Source: Mycolicibacterium flavescens
GTDB taxonomy: Bacteria > Actinomycetota > Actinomycetes > Mycobacteriales > Mycobacteriaceae
Reading direction: 5' to 3'
NCBI RefSeq assembly: GCF_001722335.1
Contig: NZ_MIHA01000020.1
Coordinates: forward strand, 37,730 to 101,729
Length of the DNA: 64,000 nt
The notes below the pieces were generated by a model, which was not told where the DNA came from, ran no database searches, and saw only the letters and a list, made by a program, of their open reading frames with translations. A program made the translations under genes and the position numbers. Below are positions 27,205-34,730 of this stretch, piece by piece (the stretch's first letter is position 1; the number at the start of each line of letters is the position of its first letter).

Positions 27205-28727
27205 CGGCCGGCGAGCCGCCCGCCGTGGCGGCCGACCCGGCCGTCGTCGACGCCCTCGGCGCCGACCTGCGCGCCGCGGGATACACCACCGACGCGGTGG
27301 CCGATCTGCTCGGCGAGGACGTCTACGCGGCGTTCGCGCGGGGCGTGTGGTGGCCGGCGGCGCGCGCCACCGAGCGGGCGCGAAGCGGTGAGCGACGCCG
27401 GCTGGCCGCGGTGGTGCGGCTGTTCCTGCTCGGCTCCGACGAACCGGTGGATCTCATCGCCGATGCGCTGCCCACCGCCGGCGTCGACGCCCTGCTCGCC
27501 AACGGTGTCCTCGAGTCCGCCTCACCCGCGACGGTCCGCGCCGCGCTCGATGTGCGCCCGCACAGCGACGGTGACCGCGACTTTCTGGTGGTCTCGGATC
27601 TGGACGCGGCGCTGCGGGCCGGCCCGGTGCGCCAGGACCACGTGCTGGGTATCGGGGGTGCGTCGGTTTCGTTGGCCCGCGCGGTGATTCGCCGGCCGGT
27701 CGAACGGGCGCTGGACCTCGGCACCGGGTGCGGTATTCAGGCGCTGCACCTCGACGCGCACTGTGAGCAGATCGTCGCCACCGACACCAACGTGCGCGCG
27801 CTCGCGCTGGCGGCGGCCACCGCGCGGCTCAACGGAATGGACTGGGACCTGCGGGAGGGCAGCCTGTTCGAACCGGTGGCGGGGGAGCGGTTCGACCTGA
27901 TCGTGTCCAACCCGCCGTTCGTGGTCGGTGCCGGCACCCGCGACTACACGTACCGGGACTCCGGGATGGTCGCAGACACCCTGTGCGAGAGCCTGATTCG
28001 ACAGATCGGTGACCACCTGAAACCGGGCGGCCATGCGCAGATCATGGCCAACTGGGTGGTGCGCCGCGACGCCGACTGGCGCGACCGGGTGCGCGGGTGG
28101 CTGGCCGGCACCGGCCTGCACGCGTGGGTGGTGCAACGCGAACTCGCCGACCCGGTCAGCTACGTGTCGCTGTGGACGTCGGACGCCGGTGAGACCCCCG
28201 AACAGACGGCGCTGCGCGGTGGGCGGTGGCTCGACTGGTTCGCCGCCGAGGGGATCGCCGGGATCGGGATGGGCGCCATCGCGCTGCGCGCCCCCCGCCG
28301 AGGCGAGGACGGCGACCCCGAGCATGTCCTCGAGGAGATCACCGGTGCCGACGAGGCGCCGACCGGAGACGAGATCGAGGCGTTCTTCGCCCGCCGCGAG
28401 TACCTGCGCGACACCACCGACGAGCAGTTGCTCGCGGCGAAGTTGTCCACCGCGCCGGTCTTGCTCGAGGAGCACTCGCTGCCCGGACCGGACGGATGGC
28501 AGGTGGTGGGCGCGGCGGTGCGTCGGCCCGGTGGGCCCGGCGCGGTTCTCGGCGTCGACGAGGTGAGCCGCGCGCTGCTGGCCGGCTGCCGCGGCGAGGT
28601 GCCGCTCGGCACTCTGATCGGGCTGCTGGCCGGCGTCCACGACGTCGACGCCGACGCGTTGGCCACTGCCGCGCTTCCGGTCGTGCGCGAGGCGATCGGC
28701 CGCGGCATCCTCTATCAGGCCCACTGA
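27201..28727 (+). CDS. Methyltransferase with N-terminal regulatory-like domain (NPPF type)
   Basis: A 508-residue protein of three parts. The N-terminal helical region (about 1-150) is the DUF7059-like domain. A class I methyltransferase follows (about 160-320) with L-D-L-G-T-G-C-G-I-Q-A-L and the catalytic S-N-P-P-F, typical of enzymes methylating a planar nitrogen in bases or glutamine (HemK, RlmG and relatives). A C-terminal domain (about 390-508) is of unknown function. Start is TTG 27201 overlapping the SRAP stop (TTGA), the only start close to the family's N-terminus. Substrate unknown, most likely rRNA, tRNA, DNA or a release factor-like protein. Confidence 0.83.
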   Translation: MTAGEPPAVAADPAVVDALGADLRAAGYTTDAVADLLGEDVYAAFARGVWWPAARATERARSGERRRLAAVVRLFLLGSDEPVDLIADALPTAGVDALLANGVLESASPATVRAALDVRPHSDGDRDFLVVSDLDAALRAGPVRQDHVLGIGGASVSLARAVIRRPVERALDLGTGCGIQALHLDAHCEQIVATDTNVRALALAAATARLNGMDWDLREGSLFEPVAGERFDLIVSNPPFVVGAGTRDYTYRDSGMVADTLCESLIRQIGDHLKPGGHAQIMANWVVRRDADWRDRVRGWLAGTGLHAWVVQRELADPVSYVSLWTSDAGETPEQTALRGGRWLDWFAAEGIAGIGMGAIALRAPRRGEDGDPEHVLEEITGADEAPTGDEIEAFFARREYLRDTTDEQLLAAKLSTAPVLLEEHSLPGPDGWQVVGAAVRRPGGPGAVLGVDEVSRALLAGCRGEVPLGTLIGLLAGVHDVDADALATAALPVVREAIGRGILYQAH

Positions 28728-28729
28728 CG

Positions 28730-28767
28730 TTGACAGAGGATTCCTCGGTACTACTAGAGTGATCCTC
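28730..28767 (+). promoter_or_regulatory. Promoter and operator of the TetR/enoyl-CoA hydratase unit
   Basis: TTGACA (28730-28735) and TACTAG (28752-28757) are spaced by 16 bases. Overlapping them is GAGGA-T-TCCTC (28736-28746), and GAGGAT (28736-28741) also pairs with ATCCTC (28762-28767). A repressor bound here would cover the promoter, consistent with TetR autoregulation. The transcript would start at about 28763, implying a near-leaderless GTG at 28768. Confidence 0.6.
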
Positions 28768-29352
28768 GTGCCCGCGAGGAGCGATGCCCGGACGCGGCTG
28801 CTGGCTGCCGCCCGGCGCCGGTTCGCCGCGGACGGCGCGCTGTCGGCGACCCTCGACGAGGTACGCCGAGAGGCCGAGGTCAGCGTCGGAGCCCTGTATC
28901 ACCACTTCCCGGACAAGGTTTCGCTGGCCACCGCCGTCTTCGCCCAGCTGCTCGGCGAATACCAGGCGGGCTTCATCGCGATGCTGCGAAGTCACGACAC
29001 CGCGGAGGGCGGTATCCGCGGCGGCGTCGCCTACCACCTGCGGTGGGTCGCCGCGCACCGGGGCGAGGCCGGACTGTTGCTCGGTCCTCGCCTGGACAGT
29101 GACGAGCTACGCGAGTCCAACGAACAGTTCTTCGCGGCGGTCGGCGACTGGTGGCGCCCACACCACCGGTATGGAGTGCTGCAGCCGATGCGGGTCGCGG
29201 TCACGGCGGCGCTGTGGCTGGGGCCGGCCCAGGAGTACAGCAGGCACTGGGTGTACTCCGCCGCCAAGCGCCTACCGCCGGGCACGATCGAGGTTTTCGC
29301 CGACGCCGCCTGGGCGGCGTTGCGCTCCAGAGAAACCGAGGAGGACAGATGA
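28768..29352 (+). CDS. TetR family transcriptional regulator
   Basis: A 194-residue regulator. The helix-turn-helix is L-D-E-V-R-R-E-A-E-V-S-V-G-A-L-Y-H-H-F-P-D-K, the classic TetR recognition block at about residues 30-51, with an all-helical ligand domain behind it rich in Arg and Trp. GTG 28759 is in frame three codons upstream, but the promoter position favours 28768. ATGA couples it to the enoyl-CoA hydratase gene, so it probably represses a small acyl-CoA metabolism unit and responds to an acyl-CoA or acid ligand. Not in the M. tuberculosis order as I recall it. Confidence 0.87.
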   Translation: MPARSDARTRLLAAARRRFAADGALSATLDEVRREAEVSVGALYHHFPDKVSLATAVFAQLLGEYQAGFIAMLRSHDTAEGGIRGGVAYHLRWVAAHRGEAGLLLGPRLDSDELRESNEQFFAAVGDWWRPHHRYGVLQPMRVAVTAALWLGPAQEYSRHWVYSAAKRLPPGTIEVFADAAWAALRSRETEEDR

Positions 29353-30185
29353 TGGCTGAGCAGAGCCCGTTGTACCGCGAGATGGTGGCCGCCGGTGATG
29401 ACGACGACGCGCCCCAACGTGTGCGCGTCGAGCGTCGCGGGGACCGGGCCGTGGTCACGCTCGACGAACCGCGGCGGCTCAATGTGCTGTCCGCGCCGCT
29501 GGTGCGCCAACTGCGCCGCGCCTTGACCGATCTGGACGGCGACCCCGAAGTCCGCAGTGTCGTGCTCACCGGCGCCGATCCTGGTTTCAGCGCCGGCGGT
29601 GACCTGCAGATGATGAACACCGCGATCGACCGACTCGGCGCCAGTGAGGGGGCGGCCGACATCTGGCGGTGGATCCGCCGTGAGTTCGGCGGGATCGCCC
29701 GGTTGATCGCCGGCTCCGACACCATCTACATCGCCGCGCTCAACGGCGCGGCTGCCGGGGTCGGGTTGGCTTGGGCGCTGACGTGTGACCTCGTGATCGC
29801 CAGCGAGCGCGCCATCATCGTGCCCGCGTTCGGTCGGCTGGGGCTGCTTCCGGAAGTCGGCACGAGTTGGGCTCTGACGCGGCGGTTGGGCTATCAGGGC
29901 ACGTTGGCCTACTACCTGCGCGGCGAACACCTCGATGCCCGTGCTGCCCAGCGTCTGGGTCTCGTGCAGGAAGTCGTCGAACACGCGCGACTTGCCGAGG
30001 TGGCCGACGAGTGGTGTGCGCGGATCGCGGCCATGCCGGCGCACTCGGTCGCGATGGTCAAGCCGTTGCTCCGTGCGGCCGCCGACGCGAACTGGTCCGA
30101 CGCGGTCACGCTCGAGGAGTTCGCCGAGCCGATCTGCTTCACCACCGCAGCCTTCGCCGACAACGTGCGCTCCATGCTGTCCTGA
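29349..30185 (+). CDS. Enoyl-CoA hydratase/isomerase family protein
   Basis: A 278-residue crotonase-fold protein. Motifs: D-E-P-R-R-L-N-V-L-S-A-P-L, the oxyanion segment F-S-A-G-G-D-L, then A-A-L-N-G-A-A-A-G-V-G-L and the active-site strand G-R-L-G-L-L-P-E-V-G-T-S-W. The E in L-P-E-V matches one of the usual catalytic acid positions; the other position is A-A-A-G-V, without the hydratase glutamate, so it may be an isomerase or hydrolase variant rather than a plain hydratase. Operon with the TetR gene by a 4-base overlap. Confidence 0.85.
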   Translation: MMAEQSPLYREMVAAGDDDDAPQRVRVERRGDRAVVTLDEPRRLNVLSAPLVRQLRRALTDLDGDPEVRSVVLTGADPGFSAGGDLQMMNTAIDRLGASEGAADIWRWIRREFGGIARLIAGSDTIYIAALNGAAAGVGLAWALTCDLVIASERAIIVPAFGRLGLLPEVGTSWALTRRLGYQGTLAYYLRGEHLDARAAQRLGLVQEVVEHARLAEVADEWCARIAAMPAHSVAMVKPLLRAAADANWSDAVTLEEFAEPICFTTAAFADNVRSMLS

Positions 30186-30220
30186 CCACGCGGCCGGGCG
30201 CGGGCATTACCGTGAATTCG

Positions 30221-30248
30221 CTGACAGCGCGTGAATCAGCATTAACAT
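30221..30248 (+). promoter_or_regulatory. Candidate promoter for the MpaB-like three-gene operon
   Basis: CTGACA (30221-30226) and TAACAT (30243-30248) with a 16-base spacer lie 30 bases before the first gene. The segment GCTGA...TCAGC around it forms a weak inverted repeat. Assignment is by motif only. Confidence 0.4.
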
Positions 30249-30277
30249 AGTGCGGGAGAGGCGATCGAGAGGACGGC

Positions 30278-30499
30278 ATGCTCAGCGCGGCAAAGAAGCT
30301 CTTGAGCTTCGAGATGACCATCGCCGAGTGGATCGGCACCGCGCTGATGCTGGCCGCGCCGTACGCGGTCATCGGGATGGCCTGGACCGCGTTCAACACC
30401 GACCAGCTGCCCGGGACGGGCGTCGTCTGGCTGGTGCAGCTGCTCGGCTCGATCGTGTTCTGGCCGGCGATGGTGTTCTCCGCGGTGTGTGTCGGATGA
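30278..30499 (+). CDS. Small two-helix membrane protein upstream of MpaB-like gene
   Basis: A 73-residue protein with two predicted helices (about 16-38 and 48-72). It carries A-P-Y-A-V-I-G-M-A-W-T-A-F near the first and F-W-P-A-M-V-F at the second. It is clearly paralogous to the gene at 31356: both share P-Y-x-x-I-G-x-x-W-x-x-F and F-W-P-A. The last four bases overlap the MpaB-like ATG. No function is known; partnership with the MpaB-like protein is inferred from the conserved sandwich order and overlaps. Confidence 0.75.
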   Translation: MLSAAKKLLSFEMTIAEWIGTALMLAAPYAVIGMAWTAFNTDQLPGTGVVWLVQLLGSIVFWPAMVFSAVCVG

Positions 30500-31359
30500 C
30501 CGACCGCTACCGCATCTCGATCCGGCGGCGCACCGCGCGCTGGGACCCCGACGCCGAGGTGTCCGCGGCCGAGGCGATGGACTTCTGGGCGTTCGCCGCG
30601 GGCGCGGCCAACGTGATCATGCAGCTGTCCTGGCCCGAGGTCGGCTACGGCGTCGCCGAGAGCAAGGTCGACTCGGGCAACCTGCTCAAGCATCCGTGGA
30701 AACGCGCGCGCACGACGTTCCAGTACCTGGCTGTCGCGGTGCTCGGCACCCCCGACGACCGCGCCGCGTTCCGCGAGGCGGTCAACGGCTCGCACCGCCA
30801 CGTCAAATCCGAGCCGGACAGCCCGGTGCGCTACAACGCGTTCGACCGCGACCTGCAGATGTGGGTTGCCGCATGCCTTTTCGTCGGGTTGGAGGACACC
30901 TACCAGTTGCTGCGGGGCGAGATGACGCCGCAGCAGGCCGAGCAGTTCTACCGCTCGGCGTGGCCGCTGGGCACCACGCTGCAGGTGACCGAGGATCAGT
31001 GGCCGCCCACCCGCGCCGAGTTCGACGACTACTGGCGCACCGCCTGCGACCGCGTCGCGATGGACGACCTGGTCCGCGGGTACCTGACCGACCTGATCAA
31101 CCTCAAGATGATCAACCCGCTGCTGGGTCTGCCGTTCCGGCCGCTGCTGAAGTTCCTCACCACCGGCTTCTTGGCCCCGGTCTTCCGTGAGGCGATGCGG
31201 TTGCGGTGGAACGGATTTCAGCAGTTCCTGTTCGAGTCGCTGTTCCTGCTGGTGTCGTTCGTCAACCGGTTCCTGCCGGTGTTCATCCGCCAGGGCGGCA
31301 GCTACGTGCTGCTGGCCGACGTGCGTCGGCGGGTCCGTGCTCACAAGGCGCTGGTGTGA
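30496..31359 (+). CDS. MpaB-like oxygenase, DUF2236 family
   Basis: A 287-residue DUF2236 protein. The family (MpaB, latex-clearing protein Lcp) contains b-type haem oxygenases that cleave olefins; recognisable here are the W-D-P-D-A-E-V start, G-S-H-R-H-V-K-S, the N-A-F-D-R-D-L-Q-M-W-V-A-A block, and the long aromatic C-terminus. The histidines in H-R-H are candidates for haem or active-site roles by family comparison; none is proven here. It overlaps both neighbouring small membrane-protein genes by four bases. Actinobacteria carry many DUF2236 paralogues with unknown substrates. ATG at 30496. Confidence 0.85.
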   Translation: MTDRYRISIRRRTARWDPDAEVSAAEAMDFWAFAAGAANVIMQLSWPEVGYGVAESKVDSGNLLKHPWKRARTTFQYLAVAVLGTPDDRAAFREAVNGSHRHVKSEPDSPVRYNAFDRDLQMWVAACLFVGLEDTYQLLRGEMTPQQAEQFYRSAWPLGTTLQVTEDQWPPTRAEFDDYWRTACDRVAMDDLVRGYLTDLINLKMINPLLGLPFRPLLKFLTTGFLAPVFREAMRLRWNGFQQFLFESLFLLVSFVNRFLPVFIRQGGSYVLLADVRRRVRAHKALV

Positions 31360-31604
31360 CCGCGCTGCGCCGCCTGCTGAGCCGCCCGGTCAGCGTCGAA
31401 GCGATGATCGAAACCCTGATGTGGCTGGCGATCCCGTACCTGCTGATCGGGCTGGTGTGGGCGTTCTTCGACGCCGAGCAGGTGCAGCTGATCGACACCG
31501 CGCTGCGCACGCGCATCCCGGCCGGCTCGGACATCGGGGCGTTCCTGCTGACCGCGGCGTTCTGGCCGGCCGGTCTGCTCGGCATCGATCTGTGCGTCGC
31601 CTGA
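31356..31604 (+). CDS. Small two-helix membrane protein downstream of MpaB-like gene
   Basis: An 82-residue paralogue of the product at 30278, starting V-T-A-L-R-R-L-L-S-R-P. Predicted helices are at about 17-37 and 59-80, with I-P-Y-L-L-I-G-L-V-W-A-F-F and A-F-W-P-A-G-L-L. GTGA couples it to the MpaB-like gene. The two small proteins flanking one enzyme resemble heterodimeric membrane anchors; that is an inference from arrangement only. It ends ten bases before the convergent SDR gene. Confidence 0.75.
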   Translation: MTALRRLLSRPVSVEAMIETLMWLAIPYLLIGLVWAFFDAEQVQLIDTALRTRIPAGSDIGAFLLTAAFWPAGLLGIDLCVA

Positions 31605-31614
31605 GATCCGTGCG

Positions 31615-32463
31615 TCAGGGCCCGCGGTAGCCGGGCGGATTCGGCGAGTCGACCCACAGGTCGACGCCCAACTCGGCGCCGGGCACGCAGTTGTACACCG
31701 ACAGGTTGGTCACCCCGGATTCCAGCAGCACGTCCTCGCACAGCAGCGAGTTGCCGGTGTACTCGCGGGCGGGCTTGTTCAGGACCACGTACGCGGCGTC
31801 GGCGTAGACGTCGGGCGTGCGGGCGCGGCCCATCGCCTCGTCCCCGCCGAGCAGGTTCTGCACGGCGGCCGTGGCCACCAGCGTGCGCGGCCACAGCGTG
31901 TTGGACGCGATGCCGGCCTCGCGCATCTCTTCGGCGATCCCCAACGCGCACAACGTCATTCCGAACTTCGCCATCATGTAGGCGGTAGGCTTGAGCCACT
32001 GCGACTCCAGCCGGATCGGCGGCGACAACGTCAGCACGTGAGGGTTGTCGCGGCCCTTCATGTGCGGCAGGCACGCCTGCGAGACGGTGTAGGTGCCGCG
32101 CACCTGGATGCCGTTCATCAGGTCGAACCGTTTGAGCGGCACCTCTTCGATCGAGCCGAGATTGATCGCCGAAGCGTTGTTGACGCAGATGTCGATGCCG
32201 CCGAACCGTTCGACGGTCTGCGCGACGGCCGCGGCCACCGATTCGCCGTCGCGCACGTCGCCGACGATCGGCAGCGCCTGCCCGCCGGCCTCCTCGATCT
32301 CCTTCGCCGCGGTGTAGACCGTGCCGGGCAGCTTCGGATGCGGGTCGGCGGTCTTGGCGATCAGCGCGATGTTGGCCCCGTCGGCGGCGGCCTTCTTGGC
32401 GATCGCCAGGCCGATACCCCGGCTGGCCCCGGAGATGAACATGGTCTTCCCGTTGAGCGACAT
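31615..32463 (-). CDS. Short-chain dehydrogenase/reductase, HSDL2-like (Rv3224 type)
   Basis: A 282-residue SDR oxidoreductase. The nucleotide-binding motif is I-S-G-A-S-R-G-I-G-L-A-I, then V-N-N-A-S-A-I-N for the NNAG position, and the catalytic Y-M-M-A-K with a preceding serine (L-S-P-P). The extra residue pattern after the cofactor site (A-K-T-A-D-P-H-P-K-L) matches the hydroxysteroid dehydrogenase-like 2 subfamily. NADP is likely. Position corresponds to Rv3224. Substrate unknown. Confidence 0.9.
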   Translation of the reverse strand: MSLNGKTMFISGASRGIGLAIAKKAAADGANIALIAKTADPHPKLPGTVYTAAKEIEEAGGQALPIVGDVRDGESVAAAVAQTVERFGGIDICVNNASAINLGSIEEVPLKRFDLMNGIQVRGTYTVSQACLPHMKGRDNPHVLTLSPPIRLESQWLKPTAYMMAKFGMTLCALGIAEEMREAGIASNTLWPRTLVATAAVQNLLGGDEAMGRARTPDVYADAAYVVLNKPAREYTGNSLLCEDVLLESGVTNLSVYNCVPGAELGVDLWVDSPNPPGYRGP

Positions 32464-32501
32464 GGCCTGAGCCTAACCGCGGGGCAAGCACCGCCGACCG
32501 A

Positions 32502-32990
32502 TCAGGCGCAGATGTCCGCCGTCACCGCCGACGTCAGCCGGACCAGGTCCTGCGGCGCCAGCGCCACGTCCCAGCCGCGTTTGCCCGCGCTGCACAGCAC
32601 CCGCTCGAAGCGCAGCGCCGAGGCGTCGACGACGGTCGGCAGCGGCCTGCGCTGGCCCAGCGGCGAGATGCCGCCGAGAACGTAGCCGGTCGACCGTTCG
32701 GCGGCGGCCTTCTCCGCCATGGTGGCCTTCGCAACGCCCAGCGCCGCCGCGGCCGCCTTGAGCGACAGCCGCGCCGGTACCGGCAGCACCGCGACCCCGA
32801 GACCCCGCGGCAGCGCGATGACCAGCGTCTTGAACACCTGCGCGGGTTCGACGCCGGTGTCGCGGGCCAGTGCTTCGACGGCCTCCTCGCCGTACGACTC
32901 GGCCCGGGGGTCGTGGTGGTACTGCAGGACCTCGTGCGGGACGCCGGCGGCCAGCAGGGCCGCGATGGCCGGGGTGGCTGCGCGGGGCAC
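32502..32990 (-). CDS. ybaK: Cys-tRNA(Pro)/aminoacyl-tRNA deacylase, YbaK/EbsC family
   Basis: A 162-residue YbaK-like protein that hydrolyses mischarged Cys-tRNA(Pro). Seen: the family lysine region V-F-K-T-L-V-I, the conserved V-L-G-G-I-S-P-L-G segment, and the D-V-A-L-A-P-Q-D-L-V C-terminus. The GTG at 32990 has no Shine-Dalgarno but TATCCT lies six bases ahead of it on the coding strand, as expected for a leaderless message; the longer frame up to 33044 lacks similarity. In M. tuberculosis the region is annotated as small separate genes as I recall; here the frame is intact. Confidence 0.85.
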   Translation of the reverse strand: MPRAATPAIAALLAAGVPHEVLQYHHDPRAESYGEEAVEALARDTGVEPAQVFKTLVIALPRGLGVAVLPVPARLSLKAAAAALGVAKATMAEKAAAERSTGYVLGGISPLGQRRPLPTVVDASALRFERVLCSAGKRGWDVALAPQDLVRLTSAVTADICA

Positions 32991-33037
32991 CGCGTCAGGA
33001 TAGTGGCCGCCCGGATCGCCACCACCTCGCTGTTCGG

Positions 33038-33064
33038 GGAACAACCCCGGCGGCTCGCGGTGTT
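33038..33064 (+). promoter_or_regulatory. SigH-type promoter of sigH
   Basis: GGAACA (33038-33043) and GTT (33062-33064) are spaced by 18 bases and match the SigH consensus GGAAYA-N16-20-GTT. Autoregulation of sigH from such a promoter is established in mycobacteria. A transcript from here would carry a leader of about 170 bases before the ATG at 33244. Confidence 0.7.
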
Positions 33065-33243
33065 ATTGACGGTGATTGCGGCCGTGAATCGGTCGACAGC
33101 GGGCGACGGCGTGTCGGCCGCTACCTCTACGATTGCGTGAAGGGGGTCAGGTGCCAGCGCTCACCGCGGACTATCCCGTGCGTCTGGTGTATCTACCGGG
33201 CATGATCGGTGGCGCCGCGACAGAAGGGACGGTGTTGCCCACA

Positions 33244-33921
33244 ATGACCGACTCCGACGGGTCGACCGGCGACACGACGCCGGAGACGTCGGCGCAGAAG
33301 ACGTCGGCGCTGGAGCCGCGGGAGGAGACCGACGCCGAGCTGACGGCGCGGTTCGAACGCGACGCGATCCCGCTGCTCGATCAGCTGTACGGCGGCGCGC
33401 TGCGCATGACGCGCAACCCGGCAGACGCCGAGGACCTGCTGCAGGAAACCATGGTCAAGGCCTACGCGGGGTTCCGCTCGTTCCGTGAGGGCACCAACCT
33501 CAAGGCGTGGCTGTACCGCATCCTGACCAACACCTACATCAACAGCTACCGCAAGAAGCAGCGGCAGCCGGCGGAGTATCCGACCGAGGAGATCACCGAC
33601 TGGCAGCTGGCGGCCAACGCCGAGCACTCGTCGACGGGGCTGCGCTCGGCCGAGGTCGAGGCGCTCGAGGCGCTGCCGGACAACGAGATCAAGGAAGCGC
33701 TGCAGGCGCTGCCCGAGGACTTCCGGATGGCGGTGTACTACGCCGACGTCGAGGGCTTCCCATACAAGGAGATCGCCGAAATCATGGACACGCCGATAGG
33801 CACAGTGATGTCCCGGTTGCACCGGGGCAGGCGTCAGCTGCGCGAACTGCTGGCCGGTGTGGCCCGCGACCGCGGCTTCATCCGGGGTCAGATGGACACG
33901 CCCGAGGAGGTTACGTCGTGA
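33244..33921 (+). CDS. sigH: RNA polymerase sigma factor SigH
   Basis: A 225-residue ECF sigma factor for heat, oxidative and thiol stress. Region 2 is seen in [11 protein letters not shown] and [20 protein letters not shown]; region 4 in [22 protein letters not shown]. The body is nearly identical to M. tuberculosis SigH, with a more variable first 40 residues. ATG 33244 was taken as start; GTG 33232 and ATG 33202 are in frame and GAAGGGA at 33223-33229 fits neither perfectly. Its TGA overlaps the rshA GTG. It reads its own SigH-type promoter upstream. Confidence 0.94.
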   Translation: MTDSDGSTGDTTPETSAQKTSALEPREETDAELTARFERDAIPLLDQLYGGALRMTRNPADAEDLLQETMVKAYAGFRSFREGTNLKAWLYRILTNTYINSYRKKQRQPAEYPTEEITDWQLAANAEHSSTGLRSAEVEALEALPDNEIKEALQALPEDFRMAVYYADVEGFPYKEIAEIMDTPIGTVMSRLHRGRRQLRELLAGVARDRGFIRGQMDTPEEVTS

Positions 33922-34226
33922 GCGACCGCTCAGACGCCGATGAGCGCTGGAGCCCGCCGGTCGGACCGGTGGACCCCGAGCACCCCGAGTGCGCCGCGGT
34001 GATCGCCGAGGTGTGGACGCTGCTCGACGGCGAATGCACGGCCGAGACCCGCGACAAGCTGCGCCATCACCTCGAGGAGTGCCCGGCGTGCCTGCGCCAC
34101 TACGGTGTCGAGGAACGGGTCAAGAAGCTGATCGCGCAGAAGTGCGGCGGCGAGAGGGCCCCGGAGAGCCTGCGTGAGCGGCTGCGCATCGAGATCAGCC
34201 GCACCACCATCATCCGTGGCGGTTAG
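33918..34226 (+). CDS. rshA: Zinc-containing anti-sigma factor RshA
   Basis: A 102-residue ZAS-family anti-sigma factor. The motif is H-H-L-E-E-C-P-A-C, giving H-x3-C-x2-C; an earlier histidine (in P-E-H-P-E-C) and cysteines are further ligands. Oxidation releases SigH. GTGA overlap with sigH gives translational coupling, suiting a 1:1 pair. The last four bases (34223-34226) overlap the stop codon of bL37 on the other strand, so transcription through rshA necessarily enters the opposing gene. Confidence 0.94.
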   Translation: MSDRSDADERWSPPVGPVDPEHPECAAVIAEVWTLLDGECTAETRDKLRHHLEECPACLRHYGVEERVKKLIAQKCGGERAPESLRERLRIEISRTTIIRGG

Positions 34227-34315
34227 CGCACCGACTTCGAACCGGCGTTGGGCCGCTTGCCGTGGTTGGCCTTGGAGTGCTTGCGGTCGCGCTTCTTACG
34301 GCCACGCTTGGCCAT
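34223..34315 (-). CDS. Ribosomal protein bL37, mycobacteria-specific 50S subunit protein
   Basis: A 30-residue, strongly basic peptide: M-A-K-R-G-R-K-K-R-D-R-K-H-S-K-A-N-H-G-K, followed by a ten-residue tail [10 protein letters not shown]. The first 24 residues agree with bL37, which was seen in mycobacterial ribosome structures as a small 50S subunit protein. GGAGGACC lies upstream of the ATG at correct spacing. Too short for usual gene callers. The tail after the usual N-A ending adds six residues. It faces rshA, overlapping stops by four bases. A GTCCGCC/GGCGGAC hairpin sits in its leader. Confidence 0.9.
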   Translation of the reverse strand: MAKRGRKKRDRKHSKANHGKRPNAGSKSVR

Positions 34316-34346
34316 GGTGGTCCTCCATACAGTCTGGGATGATCAG

Positions 34347-34364
34347 GTCCGCCGTCGGGCGGAC
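34347..34364. other. Short hairpin in the bL37 leader region
   Basis: GTCCGCC (34347-34353) pairs with GGCGGAC (34358-34364) across GTCG, 32 bases upstream of the bL37 ATG. It is not followed by a T-run, so it is not an obvious terminator. In the 168-base gap between bL37 and TB7.3 it is the only feature I can see. Confidence 0.35.
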
Positions 34365-34483
34365 GCGTTGACGACCATTGTGTCATGACCCTGCGACAGC
34401 ACTGACGGCGCGGGGTTGTGGTTCGATAGGACCCTGTTGGCAGCCGGTGCGCCGGTGAACTGGAGAGCTCCGAAGGGGTGAAG

Positions 34484-34699
34484 ATGGCCGAGGACGTTCG
34501 CGCTGAAATCGTGGCCAGTGTGCTGGAGGTCGTGGTGAGCGAGGGCGATCAGATCGGTGAGGGCGACACCCTGGTGCTGCTGGAGTCGATGAAGATGGAG
34601 ATCCCGGTGCTGGCCGAGGTGGCGGGCACGGTGAGCAAGGTCAGCGTCTCCGTCGGCGACGTCATCCAGGCCGGCGACCTCATCGCGGTGATCAGCTGA
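34484..34699 (+). CDS. Biotinylated biotin/lipoyl-attachment protein TB7.3
   Basis: A 71-residue stand-alone biotinyl domain. The attachment lysine is Lys37 in E-S-M-K-M-E, and the fold repeats V-V-V-S-E-G-D and V-S-V-G-D are visible. The mycobacterial homologue Rv3221c (TB7.3) is known to be biotinylated in vivo; its role beyond carrier is unclear. Placed directly before pdtaS as in M. tuberculosis, 31 bases apart. GAAGGGGTGAAG precedes the ATG at 34484; an in-frame GTG at 34478 is less likely. Confidence 0.93.
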   Translation: MAEDVRAEIVASVLEVVVSEGDQIGEGDTLVLLESMKMEIPVLAEVAGTVSKVSVSVGDVIQAGDLIAVIS

Positions 34700-34730
34700 T
34701 CGCATGATCCGCTGCCGGAGGTGATCGGCG

